From assembly GCA_963693305.1 (NCBI GenBank), contig OY855904.1:39065417-39129416 (forward strand): a stretch of 64,000 nt of DNA, given 5' to 3'. Positions 39,517-50,412 of this stretch are shown here, one piece after another. The notes below the pieces were generated by a model, which saw nothing but the letters and a program-made list of their open reading frames with translations, did no database searches and was not told where the DNA came from. This DNA comes from Meandrina meandrites (Eukaryota > Cnidaria > Anthozoa > Scleractinia > Meandrinidae). Position 1 is the first letter of the stretch; every line of letters starts with the position of its first letter. The translations under genes and the position numbers were made by a program.

Positions 39517-39690
39517 AATCGTGTTGCAATGTTTTTAGTTATTAAGATAAGCAAGTTTTTCTTTGACATACATCATTTTTCACAAGTTTTATTTACTTGT
39601 TTCTACAAGTTTTCTTTCTAGAGTCCTTGTCGAAAACTCGCATTGGCAGACGCACAATCATCGAGGCAACTCCGCTGTTTAGGTAAGACT

Positions 39691-39810
39691 GGGGGCCAAC
39701 GAAAGGGTAGTGAACGAGAAAGACTAAATTCGAAAACGCATCCTCGGGGCTGTGGGCTGCGGGCGCTTTCGTTCCTAGTCTTTCTCGTTCACTTCCCGTT
39801 TGTTGGTCCC
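39691..39810. repeat. 120-bp hairpin
   Basis: Arms GTGAACGAGAAAGACTA and TAGTCTTTCTCGTTCAC are perfect complements, with flanking partial pairing. Confidence 0.8.
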
Positions 39811-39925
39811 TACTCTTCCCTTAGCAGACTGCTTCCAAAACTTGCCCAGTGGGAAAGCCAAAGAACTATGGCCAAGCTATTAGACATGCAGAAAGTAAAA
39901 AACAGGATGCTTTAAACATAAGTAC

Positions 39926-40056
39926 CTTTCACGGTTCCTGTGTAGGCAGTTCTTGCGTCATAGTCACTATTTTTCTCAGCATCAGAAATCAGGGTCCGAA
40001 ACTTGATATCTTTCGAGAAAAATCTCTTATGCTGCTCCAGCGAGAGGCAGAAATTC
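39926..40056 (-). CDS. ADAM10-like exon A (prodomain), most 5' exon found
   Basis: 131 bases, donor AAAG|GTACTT, acceptor probably AAAG at 40057-40060. It encodes RNFCLSLEQHKRFFSKDIKF and YDARTAYTGTVKG, matching FNLRMKRDTSLFS and YTGHIYG of ADAM10. The exon with the signal peptide must lie further right and was not seen. Confidence 0.75.
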
Positions 40057-40132
40057 CTTTGGATAATTAGAATGAAAAACCAATCATTAAATTTGCAACA
40101 TTTCCATACCAATTACTTTGCAAACTTAACTG

Positions 40133-40261
40133 GTTTAGTTTAGCCAAGAGAGGCTAAAATATAAATTTATAAGCGGTTACAATGCTGTTTATATTGGTTT
40201 GGTTTAGCCCAGAGAGGCTAAAATATAAATTTATAAGCGGTTGCAATGCTGTTTATATTGG
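40133..40261. repeat. Tandem duplication of 64-65 bp
   Basis: Two copies of AGAGAGGCTAAAATATAAAT ... CAATGCTGTTTATATTGGT side by side (40133-40196 and 40198-40261). Confidence 0.85.
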
Positions 40262-40488
40262 TAAAACAAAACGACGACTTCACGACAGGAAAACTGAGCA
40301 TTTTAAGGCCCTCACTAAAAACGATCATCTATCAGCTATCGGGCCATAACATCAAATGGGATCATTTTGACATTCTAGCGTCCGGCAAAACTGACCTCCA
40401 TTGTAAAATAAAAGAGACCTTATTCATTCAAGAGCTACAACCCTCATTAAATGCTAACGTTGGCAGTGAGAGGTTGTTGCTCTTTTAA
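40246..40488 (+). pseudogene. GIY-YIG endonuclease remnant of a retroelement
   Basis: Frames around 40250-40345 encode YIGKTKRRLHDRKTEHFKAL, a GIY-YIG nuclease core (YIG, then the conserved Arg). After a frame change it reads GHNIKWDHFDILASGK, KIKETLFIQELQPSLN. In animals such domains are typical of Penelope-like elements, though no reverse transcriptase is present here. It is truncated at the 5' side by the 64-bp tandem duplication and is non-functional. Confidence 0.7.
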
Positions 40489-41431
40489 CCTAAGCGATAA
40501 TATTAAGTTACTGCTGTAGATCAATTGTCTCAGTCTAGGTTCCAGACCCTTTTCATAACAATATATCATTCATCCATCATCATTATAACCATACCCCTAG
40601 GTGGGTATAGGGCCGGACACTCTCCCCGCCATGCCGCACGGTCCCGAGCAGCCACCGCCGCCTCACTCCACGAACCGAACCCCAAAGCTGCTCTCTCCCT
40701 CTCGGCAGTTCATAACAATATATAATAGTCGTTAAAATTTTGTAACGGTCATACTTTTGAAAATGTATGTTGTATAGCATACGAAACGTCAAGTTAGTAA
40801 AATGCGATTTTTCACAATGTTTATTAGCGCTGTTTGTTTCATGTTTATAAGCGGTTGATTTTCGAGGGTTGGCATTTCAGGCTATGGTTATTCTTAAAAC
40901 TCGGGGGGGTGATACTCCCTATAATGGCCTATACGGGGGTACCTTTTTCAGGCTTCAGGTATATGAAAGGGTAGGGATTTCACAAGGGTAGGAAAATCTT
41001 CGTTCGGGTATTAGAAAGGGCCTTGAATTAAAACAGATCAAGCAGACGCAGCTTATGACTGTTTCATTTTAATTTATTACGCGCTACGTGAAAAAATGAC
41101 AAGAAGACTTCCGAAGACTTTAACGATTTATTCATAAGAAGGTATATGAAAGGGGCGCCTTTTTCAATAAAAGGTATACGAAAGGGGTGCCTTTTCTGAA
41201 AAAATGGTATATAAAAGGGTAAGGGGTTGGATCTCGGGGCGGAGCCTCCCCGTATAAAACTTTTTTGAGTACCCCCCACCCCCTGGGCGACAACCTGGAA
41301 AATGAATCTCTTAACCAGATCATAATCTTTCTATATTGTCACTTATTCATGATCGTGATCTTTTTAGAAGCCTCAGAATTTAATTATAACATAACAATAT
41401 TGTTCAAAGACACGGCCAAAGAAGAAACGGT
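40489..41431. other. Repeat-rich, no gene
   Basis: Includes GGTATATGAAAGGG repeat copy 2 (about 40920-41280), with CGGAGCCTCCCCGTATAAAA at 41238-41257. Confidence 0.5.
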
Positions 41432-42095
41432 GACATAAAACCAGTGAATTCAAATTGCCTAGTGACGTCCACTGTTCGCCGCATCTATCTGTTTTGCGTA
41501 GCCGTGGATAATGTAGTTGCGACCGCAAGGCCGCTATAGCATATCTTATGAAAACTTGCTGTCAAGGAGACTAATAAAGGTCCAAGAAAACACCATGCAA
41601 AGATAACTTTTTAAATTTTCTTTTGGACTGAAATCGTGTTTATTGATCGTCTCACATTTGCATCAATCCCTGCTGTTAAAGGGGCACTGTCACGGACATT
41701 TTTTGGCTTTTTTAGTAAAATTACGACTAAGTACTTTCAACCATGCAGGAATGCTCCTAGAACGTAAAGGGAGGGATATTTAGCAAATTGTTAAAAGAAG
41801 TGGGTGATCGTAAAAAGTTTTCATCAATTTTCCCAAAGCACAAGGACAGAACTTGAAAAAGTCAGGCTGACTTTTTCAAGTTGAGATCAAAAGCTCCCGA
41901 TAGTATCACAGTGATATCACTTTATATTTAGCTTCAGTACACTGATTTAGTAATTTTAAGAAAACTTGACCACTGTTAATAGGTTTCCAATGGTGTAAAC
42001 ATTTTTTGGACTGTTGAATTTTTGAAGTTATGCTCGTGACAGTGCCCCTTTAACGAAGAAAAAACGAGAAGGCATGTATTTACTTTCATAATACT
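41432..42095. repeat. Segmental duplication, copy A (interrupted by a MITE)
   Basis: Shares GACATAAAACCA(G/A)TGAATTC, TAGTGACGTCCACTGTTCGC, AAAGGTCCAA and ACGAGAAGGCATGTATTTAC with copy B at 44388-44890. Copy A is split by a 370-bp MITE that B lacks. Confidence 0.85.
41680..42049. repeat. TTAA-flanked MITE, family A, 370 bp
   Basis: Terminal repeats AGGGGCACTGTCACG / CGTGACAGTGCCCCT, TTAA at 41676-41679 and 42050-42053, inner hairpin ACTTGAAAAAGTCAG / CTGACTTTTTCAAGT. Its limits are confirmed by the empty site in copy B (44570-44585). Confidence 0.9.
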
Positions 42096-42560
42096 AATTA
42101 GTTTGGAAAATCAAATGGTTTATCAGTTGTACATTTCTCCACATTTCTCCTTCTCGAGCCAAGAGAGACTAAAATGTTTAAAAAATAGAAAACATGTTCC
42201 GTGTTTTAGAAACGCGAGTGGAAGTTTAGGCGAACGAGAAATGCTGTGGGAACACGAGCCGATAGGGGAGTGTTTCCACAGCTTTTTCGAGTTTTCCCCA
42301 ACTTCCACGAGTGTTTCTAAAATTCGATAGAAAAACGGAAAACAAGTTTTCTATTTCTTTAGAAAACAAAGTGAAGAAAACACATTAATTCACTTCTGTT
42401 TTTGGATCATCAATATGTTAATTCTCTTTTGCTCGCGCCATCATAACTTCAGCAATTGCAACTCGTGCTAGTTCTGTGTTTCTATCGAGTTTAATTAGAA
42501 TTCTACTAGTATACTAAAGCAATTGCTGCAATCTGATTGGCTGAGGTATTGAACACTATT

Positions 42561-43541
42561 TAACAATTAGATTATGAGCTCGAGATTTCTATGAGGTGAT
42601 AGTTGATGAGGCCGCAGGCCGAATCAACTATCACCTCATAGAAATTGAGAGCGAATAATCTAATTGTTTTAGTAGAATTCTGACTGAAATAAAAGCAAAT
42701 AATGGTTTCTAATTATTTTCCAAGCATTATCGAACTTAACGTTTTAACAAAATCGCACGCATTGAATTGTCCTTGGTAAATTTGCAGTTGTTTACTCGCG
42801 TGCACCCGTTTTTCAATAATTTCAAGCTTTTAAAGTCAAGAAACCGCTAATGTCCTTCTTTTAGTCTTCTCGGGAATTTTATTATCCATTTACATTTAAA
42901 CTTCCTTCCAAAACTTCGGAAAAACGATAAAAACGTCGCATTTTGTGGATGACCTTCGGCAACTGCACACTAATGGCTGATAGTGTGCAATAGCTCAGCC
43001 AATCACATTGCAGCATTTGCATTAGTGTACTGGTAGAATTCTACTAATAGCCATTAGTAGAATTCTACCAGTACACTAATGCAAATGCTGCAATGTGATT
43101 GGCTGAGCCATTGCACACTATCAGCCATTAGTGTGCAGTTGCCGAAGGTCGTCCACAAAATGCGACGTTTTTATCGTTTTTCCGAAGTTTTGGAAGGAAG
43201 TTTAAATGTAAATGGATAGTAAAATTTCCGAGAAGACTAAAAGAAGGACATTAGCGGTTTCTTGACTTTAAAAGCTTGAAATTATTGAAAAACGGGTGCA
43301 CGCGCGTAAACAACTGCAAATTTACCAAGGACAATTCAATGCGTGCGATTTTGTTAAAACGTTAAGTTCGATAATGCGTAGGAAAATAATTAGAAACCAT
43401 TATTTGCGTTTATTTCAGTCAGAATTCTACTAAAACAATTAGATTATTCGCTCTCAATTTCTATGAGGTGATAGTTGATTCGGCCTGCGGCCTCATCAAC
43501 TATCACCTCATAGAAATCTCGAGCTCATAATCTAATTGTTA
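42561..43541. repeat. 981-bp near-perfect palindrome
   Basis: Reads from TAACAATTAGATTATGAGCT to its complement, centred on CTACTAATAGCCATTAGTAG at 43050/43051. Each arm holds its own smaller hairpin (GAGGTGATAGTTGAT ... ATCAACTATCACCTC) near the outer end. It probably formed from two opposed copies of one repeat. Confidence 0.93.
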
Positions 43542-43546
43542 ATTAA

Positions 43547-43871
43547 GGTCCGGAAATGCGGGCAACATTTTTGTTCAACTTGTCTCGCACATTGTTGCAC
43601 TGCAAGTTGAACCAGTTGTTCGGCCCGTATCACTACCGCGTGCTCAACTTGTCTCGCAACAAATTTCAGTGTTGCAAGTTGCAGCAACATGTTGCACAAA
43701 GTAGAACCGAGTTCTACTTTATGCAACATTTTTTTTCAACTTGCAACACTGAAATTTGTTGCGAGACAAGTTGAGCACGCGGTAGTGATACGGGCCGAAC
43801 AACTGGTTCAACTTGCAGTGCAACAATGTGACGAGACAAATTGAAAAAAAAATTGCTCATATTACTGGGCC
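43547..43871. repeat. 325-bp foldback
   Basis: Arms of about 130 bases carry GCAACAAATTTCAGTGTTGC and GTATCACTACCGCG with complements, around the centre AAAGTAGAACCGAGTTCTAC. Related to 33350-33846. Confidence 0.88.
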
Positions 43872-44290
43872 TTTAGTGTGCAGTGGCTGAAGGTCGTCTA
43901 CAGAATGGCGACATTTTCTCGTTTCTCCGAAGTTTCGGAGGAAGTTTAGAAACATTATTGCATGGATAATTCAATTCCCGCGAAGGCTGACAGGAGGAAA
44001 TTCACGTTAAAATTACTGAAAAAACTGATGAGCGTGAGTTCACAACTGAAAGTTGCAAATGAAAATTCAGTCCGCGAGCGCGATTTTGCTAAAGCGTGAA
44101 GTTTAATACTAGTTCGCATTGCAGAAAAATAATTAGAAATCATTATTTGAAGGAAAATGAGTTAGAATTCTATTGAAAACAATTAGATTATTCACTCTCA
44201 ATTTCTATGAGGTGATAGTTGATTCGGCCTTCGGCATCATCAACCATCAGCTCATAGAAATCTCGAGCTCATAATCTTATTGTTAAATAG
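43872..44290. repeat. Third, diverged copy of the palindrome arm
   Basis: Shares TTTAGTGTGCAGT(G/T), CGAAGTTT(C/T)GGAGGAAGTTTA and ATTTCTATGAGGTGATAGTT with the 981-bp palindrome's right arm but is clearly older. Confidence 0.75.
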
Positions 44291-44387
44291 AAGTTCAGCT
44301 TTTAGCGCGCGCTTCCTTATAGCCTCCTTCGCAGACGTTCTTTTGGCTCGTCACGCAATTGCGTGACGAGCAGTGATATAAACAGTG

Positions 44388-44890
44388 ATATAAAACCAAT
44401 GAATTCAAATTGTCTAGTGACGTCCACTGTTCGCCGTATCTATCTGTTTTGCGTAGCCGACAAAGGAAACTAATAAAGGTCCAAAAAACACAATGCAAAG
44501 ATAACTTTTTCATTTTTTTTTTGCACAGAAGTCGTGTTTATTCATCGTCTCAAATTTGTTTCAATCCCTGCTGTTATCAAAGAAAAAACGAGAAGGCATG
44601 TATTTACTTCAGGAGCCATAATGGGAGGAGACCGTAAGCGCGAGATCTGGCCTTGTCCCTATGATATGGGACAACATTTCGATGTTTAGAACAAATCGTG
44701 CCATCCCGCGTGGCGCGCGCGCGTACTGCCGCGAGGATTTTCGTGAGGACGTCGCGGAGAAATATAAACATGACATAAAGGATGGCACTACCTGTTCTAA
44801 AAATATAAAAATTGTCCCGTATCATAGGGTGCGTGGATCTCGCGCTTACGGTCTCCTCTCATTATGGCTCCTGATTTACTTTCATAATAC
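44388..44890. repeat. Segmental duplication, copy B
   Basis: It lacks the 370-bp MITE of copy A, but at 44609-44874 it holds a foldback that A lacks. Confidence 0.85.
44609..44874. repeat. 266-bp foldback with 6-bp target duplication
   Basis: Ends TCAGGAGCCATAATG / CATTATGGCTCCTGA. TTTACT flanks both sides (44603-44608, 44875-44880), and copy A at about 42080 is the empty site. Confidence 0.9.
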
Positions 44891-45468
44891 AAAAAAAAAA
44901 TTTGGGAACACAAAAATGTGAAAAATCACAATTGCAAGAAAATTTTACCAAGTAACGGAACTAGAAAGGTTTCTATAGAAATATTACAAGGTTATTCCTT
45001 CAATTTCGTTAAATAAAGATCTCTTTGTTCTGAAATAAAATCTTTTATTTTCGCTATTTTCATGCATCATGCATCAGTAACTGTAATTTGTCATTACTCT
45101 TACTCACGTTTTGCCAAAACACAAATAAAGAATGGTTACATTAGTGATGGCAGCCGAATTTGTTGTTGTTTGTTTTTCACAGTAAACCTTTTTAAGTTCA
45201 TTTTGAAGCGCCTCATCGAATTCCGCGAAAATTGTCCCTGGGAAAAATACATTTGACAATTTCACGCAATTTTCACGAAGTTTGCACATTGTGAAAACAG
45301 AGGGATAACGTTATATGGGGACTTTAAAATGAACACTTTTTGTTTTGCACTACTTTCATCACCCCAGCCCCCTCCGCATCGTGTTTTTGCCCTCTTTATC
45401 TCTCTTTGTCAAATCTTCACCCCTGACCATTAGCTTTTGTCCCACAGACTTTTCGGAAACAAAACAGT
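44891..45468. other. Intergenic, no gene seen
   Basis: AT-rich; no exon or named repeat is supported. Confidence 0.4.
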
Positions 45469-46099
45469 ATTAAGACGGAATCCAGCAGGAAGTCGAGTAA
45501 TATTTATTTAAGTTGGACAAAAATCGAGTACCAGAATAATTTAAATCCTATTGCGTTATTTTCTACCCTAAATAAAAGGTAAAGATGTAAGTAATTATCA
45601 CTGATAACACCAACAACAATTTCATATCAGAGTCTTAGAAAATGAATTTCAAAGTTCACAAGCTATAGGCAAATTCTCACGTGCAGCCATTTTGTAAAAT
45701 CGTCTTTAAGCGATTCAGTGGAATTCAGTGAAATTTCAAAATTTGTTTTCGGTGTTTGGTGTTGTTAGAAAAGATTTCTTTTGATAAGATATTTGAAGCA
45801 GTAACACAAAAGTTTGCAATAAGGTGTAAATAATTTTGGTATAACAATTTCTTATCAGAGCCTGAGAAAATGAAATTTAATGTTCACAAGCTATAGGCAA
45901 AAGCTCGCGTCTTTTAAGCGATTTAGTGGAATTCAGCGGAACTTCGAGATTGGTTTTCGATGTTTGGTGTTGTTAGAAAAGATTTCTTTTGATAAGATAT
46001 TTGAAGCAGTAACACAAACGCTTGCAATAAGGTGTAAATAATTTTGGTACATAATTTTGTCCAACAACTACTCGAAGTCCTGGCGGATTCCGTCTTAAT
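45469..46099. repeat. TIR element with internal tandem duplication
   Basis: Terminal ATTAAGACGGAATCC / GGATTCCGTCTTAAT. Inside are two direct copies of about 210 bases (about 45625-45840 and 45850-46050) sharing TTCACAAGCTATAGGCAAA, GGTGTTTGGTGTTGTTAGAA and AATAAGGTGTAAATAATTTT. Confidence 0.88.
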
Positions 46100-48250
46100 C
46101 TCTCAAATCGAAGCTAAAAAAAACAAATCGTAAAAATCTATGCAAATTTCAGGTCAAATTTCCAAACTGCCAAACTGGTTTCCTTTGTTTCAACTCGATG
46201 AACTATTACTGAGTTTGAGAATCGAATTTCTAATTCGAATCATTGTTCTGTTAGTCTCTACAGTCGCCGACTTTCCTCAAGATGCGAAGGAAGGCTTCTG
46301 TGTTTTGCCGTTGATAGCCGCGTTCAAGGCAACATGATTTTTCGCGGAATGTGTGGAAATTGTCCTGATTGACTGATCGATTGTTTGCGGCCGTTTAATA
46401 AAATGTAACGTTTCCAAATGGCTGAACCAACTGCCTTTCGTTTTGCCAAATATCTCGAGTTAAAAACACATTAGAAACTTGTTACATTTTGTTGCCCCCA
46501 TTAGCGAAATGAAACCGCATTTTATAATTATAGCGCTGAAAGTGTTCCACGGATGGCGTGTTTTTATCTACGAAGAAACTTAGGAAAGGCCGTTGAAACG
46601 GTCTTGCGCGGTCTTGCGCAAGAGTCGCGTGCTGACAGCAATTCCCTTTGGTGTCTCCGCGTGTCACGTCAGACGCTGTGACAATTGTATTAATAATGCA
46701 TAGATAATTTTTTCAAGGGACACGTTTGTAAACAGTTATTGGATGAGGTTTTTGTGATATCCGGAATAATCAATTCGAGGTAAGCGTGATCAGCCGAAGC
46801 CGAAGGCTGAAGCTGATAACACTTACCAAGACTGTAATCGCTGATTCCCAGAATGAACTGCAGGCTCTTAGCCAATGACAAGACAGATAGTGACTACAAA
46901 CTATATCAATCAACGTTAACATACAATCAGAGAGAGGGGGGCGGGCAGGTGGCTGTTCACAGGCTAAGTGTTACGAGTATCACTATATTTCTGCCTTGTA
47001 ATTGGTTACAAACTAAGTTGGCAATACACGAGTTCCCATGACGTCATGTGGCAATCTGTTTTCTCGGAATGCCCTGAAATAATACGTGGATCATAGACAG
47101 AGTCATTCAGTTTCCCACGAAATTGAAATATGAGAAATGACTGTTTCTAGTTCGATTTTTGTTTGTATTTTTGCAAACAAGTAAACCACAAGAAAAAACG
47201 TTCCAACTTTACCTGGTATCTGTCACAAAAAAATGTGATTTCAACTTTCATTTTTTATGATCTTTTGAATACACAATGTTTCGATTGTAATCTACTCGGA
47301 GTTCCCGTATTCTTTAAGGGTCATTGTTTCAAAAATATAATTAAAAAATGGTTGTTGCAAGCTATATCGTGGCAGCAAGAAGCTTTAAAATTTTCTAAAA
47401 TCGCTTTTCCTTGCCTTACCAAAAAGAGGACCGGAATGTGGTTTCACTGATAGCTGAGAATTGGTCAAAATTTTTACTATCGGCTGAGAAATGGCGCGTT
47501 CTTAAACCGATAGCTGAGATCTGAGATTTGTACAATTTATTCATAGCTTGGAATGGGCTAAAATTTTAACTGATCGCTGAGATTTCAACACCCCTTTTCT
47601 AAACCCTTCAAGAATACCCACTAGTGATATTTGTGGTATCTTTCTCTTTTGTTTGTACTATTTTTAAGACAAGTGTCATTTATCTGAAATTCTTTCATGT
47701 TTGTTTGACGCCGCCAAAGTTTTCAGAAAATATTATTCGTGACAAATATTACACATTTCGGTGCAGTTTCGTTTCGTTTTCTTGAACGTTAATTATCTGA
47801 AACAACCCAGCGAGAGGAGAATATGTTTTAATACATACTCGACACCAACAGGCATCTAAACCATTAACGAACGCCTTCAGTGTAAAAAAAGCCGGAAGGA
47901 AAATTGTGTTTACCCATCTCGACACAAATTACTCCAAACTGTGATGCTGGATAAAAATGGAATTCTCAAAATTTTCTTTTTTTATTTTTGAAAATGAAAT
48001 CTAACTAGATAATTTCATTTTCTAATTTTGCAGAGGAACGTCTGACTTGACGTTTCACGGACATGCGCCTTTTACTTTCCAAAGCTAACAGTACAAAAGA
48101 AGCTTGACAGTAAAGTCCACTCTAGATACAAGTCGAAGAATTATGCGTTGGTTTTTATCAGTGATTTGTTTCAACTGACGTTACCGTGGTGAGTAAAATT
48201 TGCCTTGTATTGTATGCCTTTCATAATGTTACTAGTTTAATTAAACAGCG
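46100..48250. other. Intergenic, no gene seen
   Basis: There are four GATAGCTGAGA-like strings at 47447-47585. No exon is supported. Confidence 0.45.
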
Positions 48251-48613
48251 TACCGTATTTACTAGAGTAAGCGTTGCCCCCAAATAAGCGCCGCGGTTCC
48301 GATGCGGCGCTTATTCGAAGAATTCTGCACAACCTAAAAAGCACTACAAAACAACTCAAAAACAGCATCGGAAAATTCTTTTCATCTAAAACGATGTTCT
48401 TCAGTTCAAATTGATTATATTTCACCGCTCGTCCATTAGGTTCTCTATCCAGAATTCTTGCAATACCGGAGTAGTTATTTTGTGAAGGCAGTGAACTTTG
48501 CTGGCACAACAAGCCCAACTTTTTAAACATACCGCTAAATTAAAAGAAAATATTTCTTCGGCGTGTCCAACTGGGAAATCAGCGCCGCGGTGCTTGTTCG
48601 AGTGATTGCGGTA
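48251..48613. repeat. MITE-like element with TACCG termini
   Basis: Left TACCGTATTTACTAGAGTAAGC pairs with the right end GCTTGTTCGAGTGATTGCGGTA; an inner AATAAGCGCCGC / GCGGCGCTTATT hairpin lies at the left. Confidence 0.65.
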
Positions 48614-49125
48614 ATTTCTTCGTTTAGCCATGACATATATACATGAATGAACTAGCTGTCCTAAGTTACAAGTGAACGTATGGTTTAAAAGAATCTCGTT
48701 GTAATAGCTTATCACATAGGTGCATCAACGAATAGTCACTCACTCCAACATTAAAAGGAGCTATGTTGTCATATTTCAAGTTTTTCCTGATGTGAAAAAT
48801 ACTTTCAAATTGAAAAAAAAAAACATGAAAATAATATTTTAGGGACAAAACACCATGACATTATATCGAAAGTAACCAAGGATGTGGGTTAAGAATAATG
48901 TACGAACGAGAAACTTGTAAAAATTGGTCATTTTTTTAAGCTGTAGACCGTTTACGTGACGAAACTCCTTTTAAGACGCTCCAATTTGCTCAAAAACGTT
49001 TTGTAAGTTAAAGTATATTTGTACATTAAAACATTTTACAAATTGAACCGCGTAAATGAAATGCGTGCAAATTGAAAATAACAACTCGTTTGTCCATTAC
49101 ATATTCATCGCTGAAGGAGGCTGAC

Positions 49126-49670
49126 AACAGTTTCCAGCACTTTCCAGTTCTTATACTTTGAGAAGTCAGTTCTAGAGATCGTTATTATCAGTCGCTGCTA
49201 CAGAAATGTATCAAACAAATGTCCAATCATTGGTAAACAAATTGTGGTTATTTTCTTTACATCTCTGGTTACCATTGCAACATCATAACCTGTAAAACAC
49301 CCTTAATGTAAGCTCGACAACATGCTAGGTGATCCCCGTCTTTTTATCATTAACTGGCTGCGAAACTGTTCCCGGAAAAATTTTTGAGCTTTCCAAAAAG
49401 TTGCATCTTAACATACTGATCATTACTCGATAATAAAAATATGGCGGTCACCGAGCATGTTTCCGAGCTATAAGAACCTAAACCTAAAATTAAGGGTGTT
49501 TTTAACAGGTTCCGTTGCTATGATAATCAGTGATGTAAAGAAAATGACCACAATTTGTTTACCAATGATTGATCATTTGTTTGATACCATTCTTGTAGCA
49601 GCAACTGATCATGACAGCCATCTCTAGAACTGAAGTGATCTCTCAAAGCTGGAAAGTGATGGAAGCCGTT
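49126..49670. repeat. Imperfect 545-bp foldback
   Basis: Left AGTTCTAGAGA, GGTAAACAAATTGTGGT and ACATCTCTGG pair with right CCACAATTTGTTTACC and TCTCTAGAACT. The arms have diverged. Confidence 0.75.
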
Positions 49671-50412
49671 TTTATCTCGTGACCTTAACGTAAGACAAGA
49701 CTATGTTTTGCAAATTGGCACTGCAAATCTGCACATTATATCTCTTTTCATCTTCTTTTCATCTTGTACACTGGAAGAAGAAATGGCAAGCACTTAGAAG
49801 AAATATGATGATTCCATGTGAATTCCAGAGTTGAATTCTTTTGCATGTGTTTTAATCGTTCATTCACCGTAAACTAAAATTCCAAATAAAATAATCACTT
49901 CTGTCGAAAACGTTCAGAGCAAACCTGCAAAATGGTGCACTTACAAATCTTATTTTAAGTGATCTATTTAAAATCAAGGTGTATGATGTCACCTAAAAGT
50001 TGACTCACAAAAGAGACCCGCAAAAGGGACTTCTAGGCCGTATCGACCGAGGTGACGTAATTTTAAAACGCACGGATTGCGGATCTTTGCGATAGATTGA
50101 GCGGGTCCACGAATTTCCGAAATAAGGCGGATCACGGATAAGCCGAGAATTTTGGCCAGGATTCCGAACTTTCACCTTGCTAAATTGAAATTGAAGCATA
50201 AACAAAAGAAAAGCAATAATACCAAACTTCTTGAAAAATTGTCACAAAGCACATTTACCGCGTGTTGCAGTGAAATTACTATACCATACAAAGATTTTAA
50301 GTAGTGCGGATTCAGATTTAGCGAAAATAGTCGTGAGGATTTTGCCAACAAATTGCACGCATCTGTGGATTTGTGTACCCCTATTCAATCCCCTACCCTG
50401 TTTATTTTTTAG
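49671..50412. other. Region upstream of the TPR-CHAT gene
   Basis: No earlier exon could be identified. It ends in the pyrimidine-rich TTTATTTTTTAG acceptor at 50401-50412. Confidence 0.4.

Larger units (their letters stand above)
31030..40056 (-). pseudogene. ADAM10-like: ADAM10-like metalloprotease gene, nine exons, nonsense-interrupted and 5' incomplete
   Basis: Exons A to I (40056-39926, 38401-38178, 36866-36605, 36140-35818, 35040-34875, 34140-33978, 33160-33056, 32415-32232, 31353-31030) join in consistent phases. They cover the ADAM10 prodomain, a furin-type site (RFRR), the reprolysin zinc site (HEFGHSFGSE|HD, completed across a splice), the disintegrin domain and the Cys-rich domain. 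ADAM10 is a surface sheddase, for example of Notch. Exon E has an in-frame TAA (34888-34890) after the catalytic domain, and the last exon lacks the usual membrane helix. The signal-peptide exon was not found. It may be a decaying paralogue, a null allele, or a truncated secreted protease. The exon G-H intron is AT-AC. Confidence 0.8.
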
